A stretch of 5,562 bases of DNA from Candidatus Dormiibacterota bacterium (GTDB taxonomy: Bacteria > Chloroflexota > Dormibacteria > Aeolococcales > Aeolococcaceae): contig CATPAP010000231.1 of NCBI GenBank assembly GCA_955651875.1, positions 1 to 5,562 of the forward strand, written 5' to 3'. This document shows, piece by piece, positions 5,534-5,562 of the stretch; positions within the stretch are counted from its first letter, which is position 1; the number at the start of each line of letters is the position of its first letter. A program made the translations under genes and the position numbers. The notes beneath the pieces are model-generated. The model was not told the DNA's origin, did no database searches, and worked only from the letters and a program-made list of their open reading frames with translations.

Positions 5534-5562
5534 CCAGTGTCCACTCCGAACCAGCCCCCGCC

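Overview
This GC-rich window looks like chromosomal DNA of an actinobacterium (Actinomycetota). The support is an N-terminal DUF222-type (13E12/HNH) protein that appears to be leaderless, a ydbS-ydbT pair of bacterial PH-domain membrane proteins, GTG starts, a tRNA gene without encoded CCA, and a DinB-fold protein of the kind common in mycothiol-producing bacteria. The exact lineage cannot be read from the sequence. There is no CRISPR array, insertion sequence or phage gene.

Left part (1-2132), all on the minus strand: ydbS (GTG start near 2132) is followed by ydbT, joined by a one-base TGATG stop/start overlap. Both encode membrane-anchored PH-domain proteins. About 50 bp after ydbT comes a new promoter-like element (TACAAT -10 box) beside a 16-bp imperfect palindrome. 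It sits directly in front of a GTG-initiated gene that runs off the left edge. That gene encodes an (Ala-Gly)9 tract, made by a 6-bp microsatellite, and then the start of a DUF222 domain.

Middle part (2104-3080) is a decayed zone around an intact tRNA-Gln(UUG) gene on the plus strand (2369-2440). To its left lies a 58-codon C-terminal remnant of an alpha/beta hydrolase whose expected catalytic His is Tyr; its end overlaps the start of ydbS. To its right are a strong 9-bp hairpin and then a remnant of mobA (molybdenum cofactor guanylyltransferase) on the minus strand. This remnant keeps the C-terminal half, changes frame near its end, and has no recognisable N-terminal nucleotide-binding motif.

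Right part (3082-5562): a 114-residue, beta-rich, Cys-containing protein of unknown function is followed by a 63-residue helical acidic protein. Eighteen bases later comes a ferritin-like protein of the VioB/RebD-type family (PF12902). These three are on the plus strand, and the last two look like an operon. The ferritin-like gene is split by a one-base frameshift near 4028; restoring the frame gives a coherent protein of about 435 residues. A DinB-fold protein is encoded convergently on the minus strand (5066-5533).

No single described multi-gene system is apparent. The most interesting items are the leaderless promoter/palindrome of the DUF222 gene, the uncharacterised small protein upstream of the ferritin-like gene, and the cluster of broken genes around the tRNA. 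Several breaks are single-base frame changes, so sequencing error must be separated from true decay.
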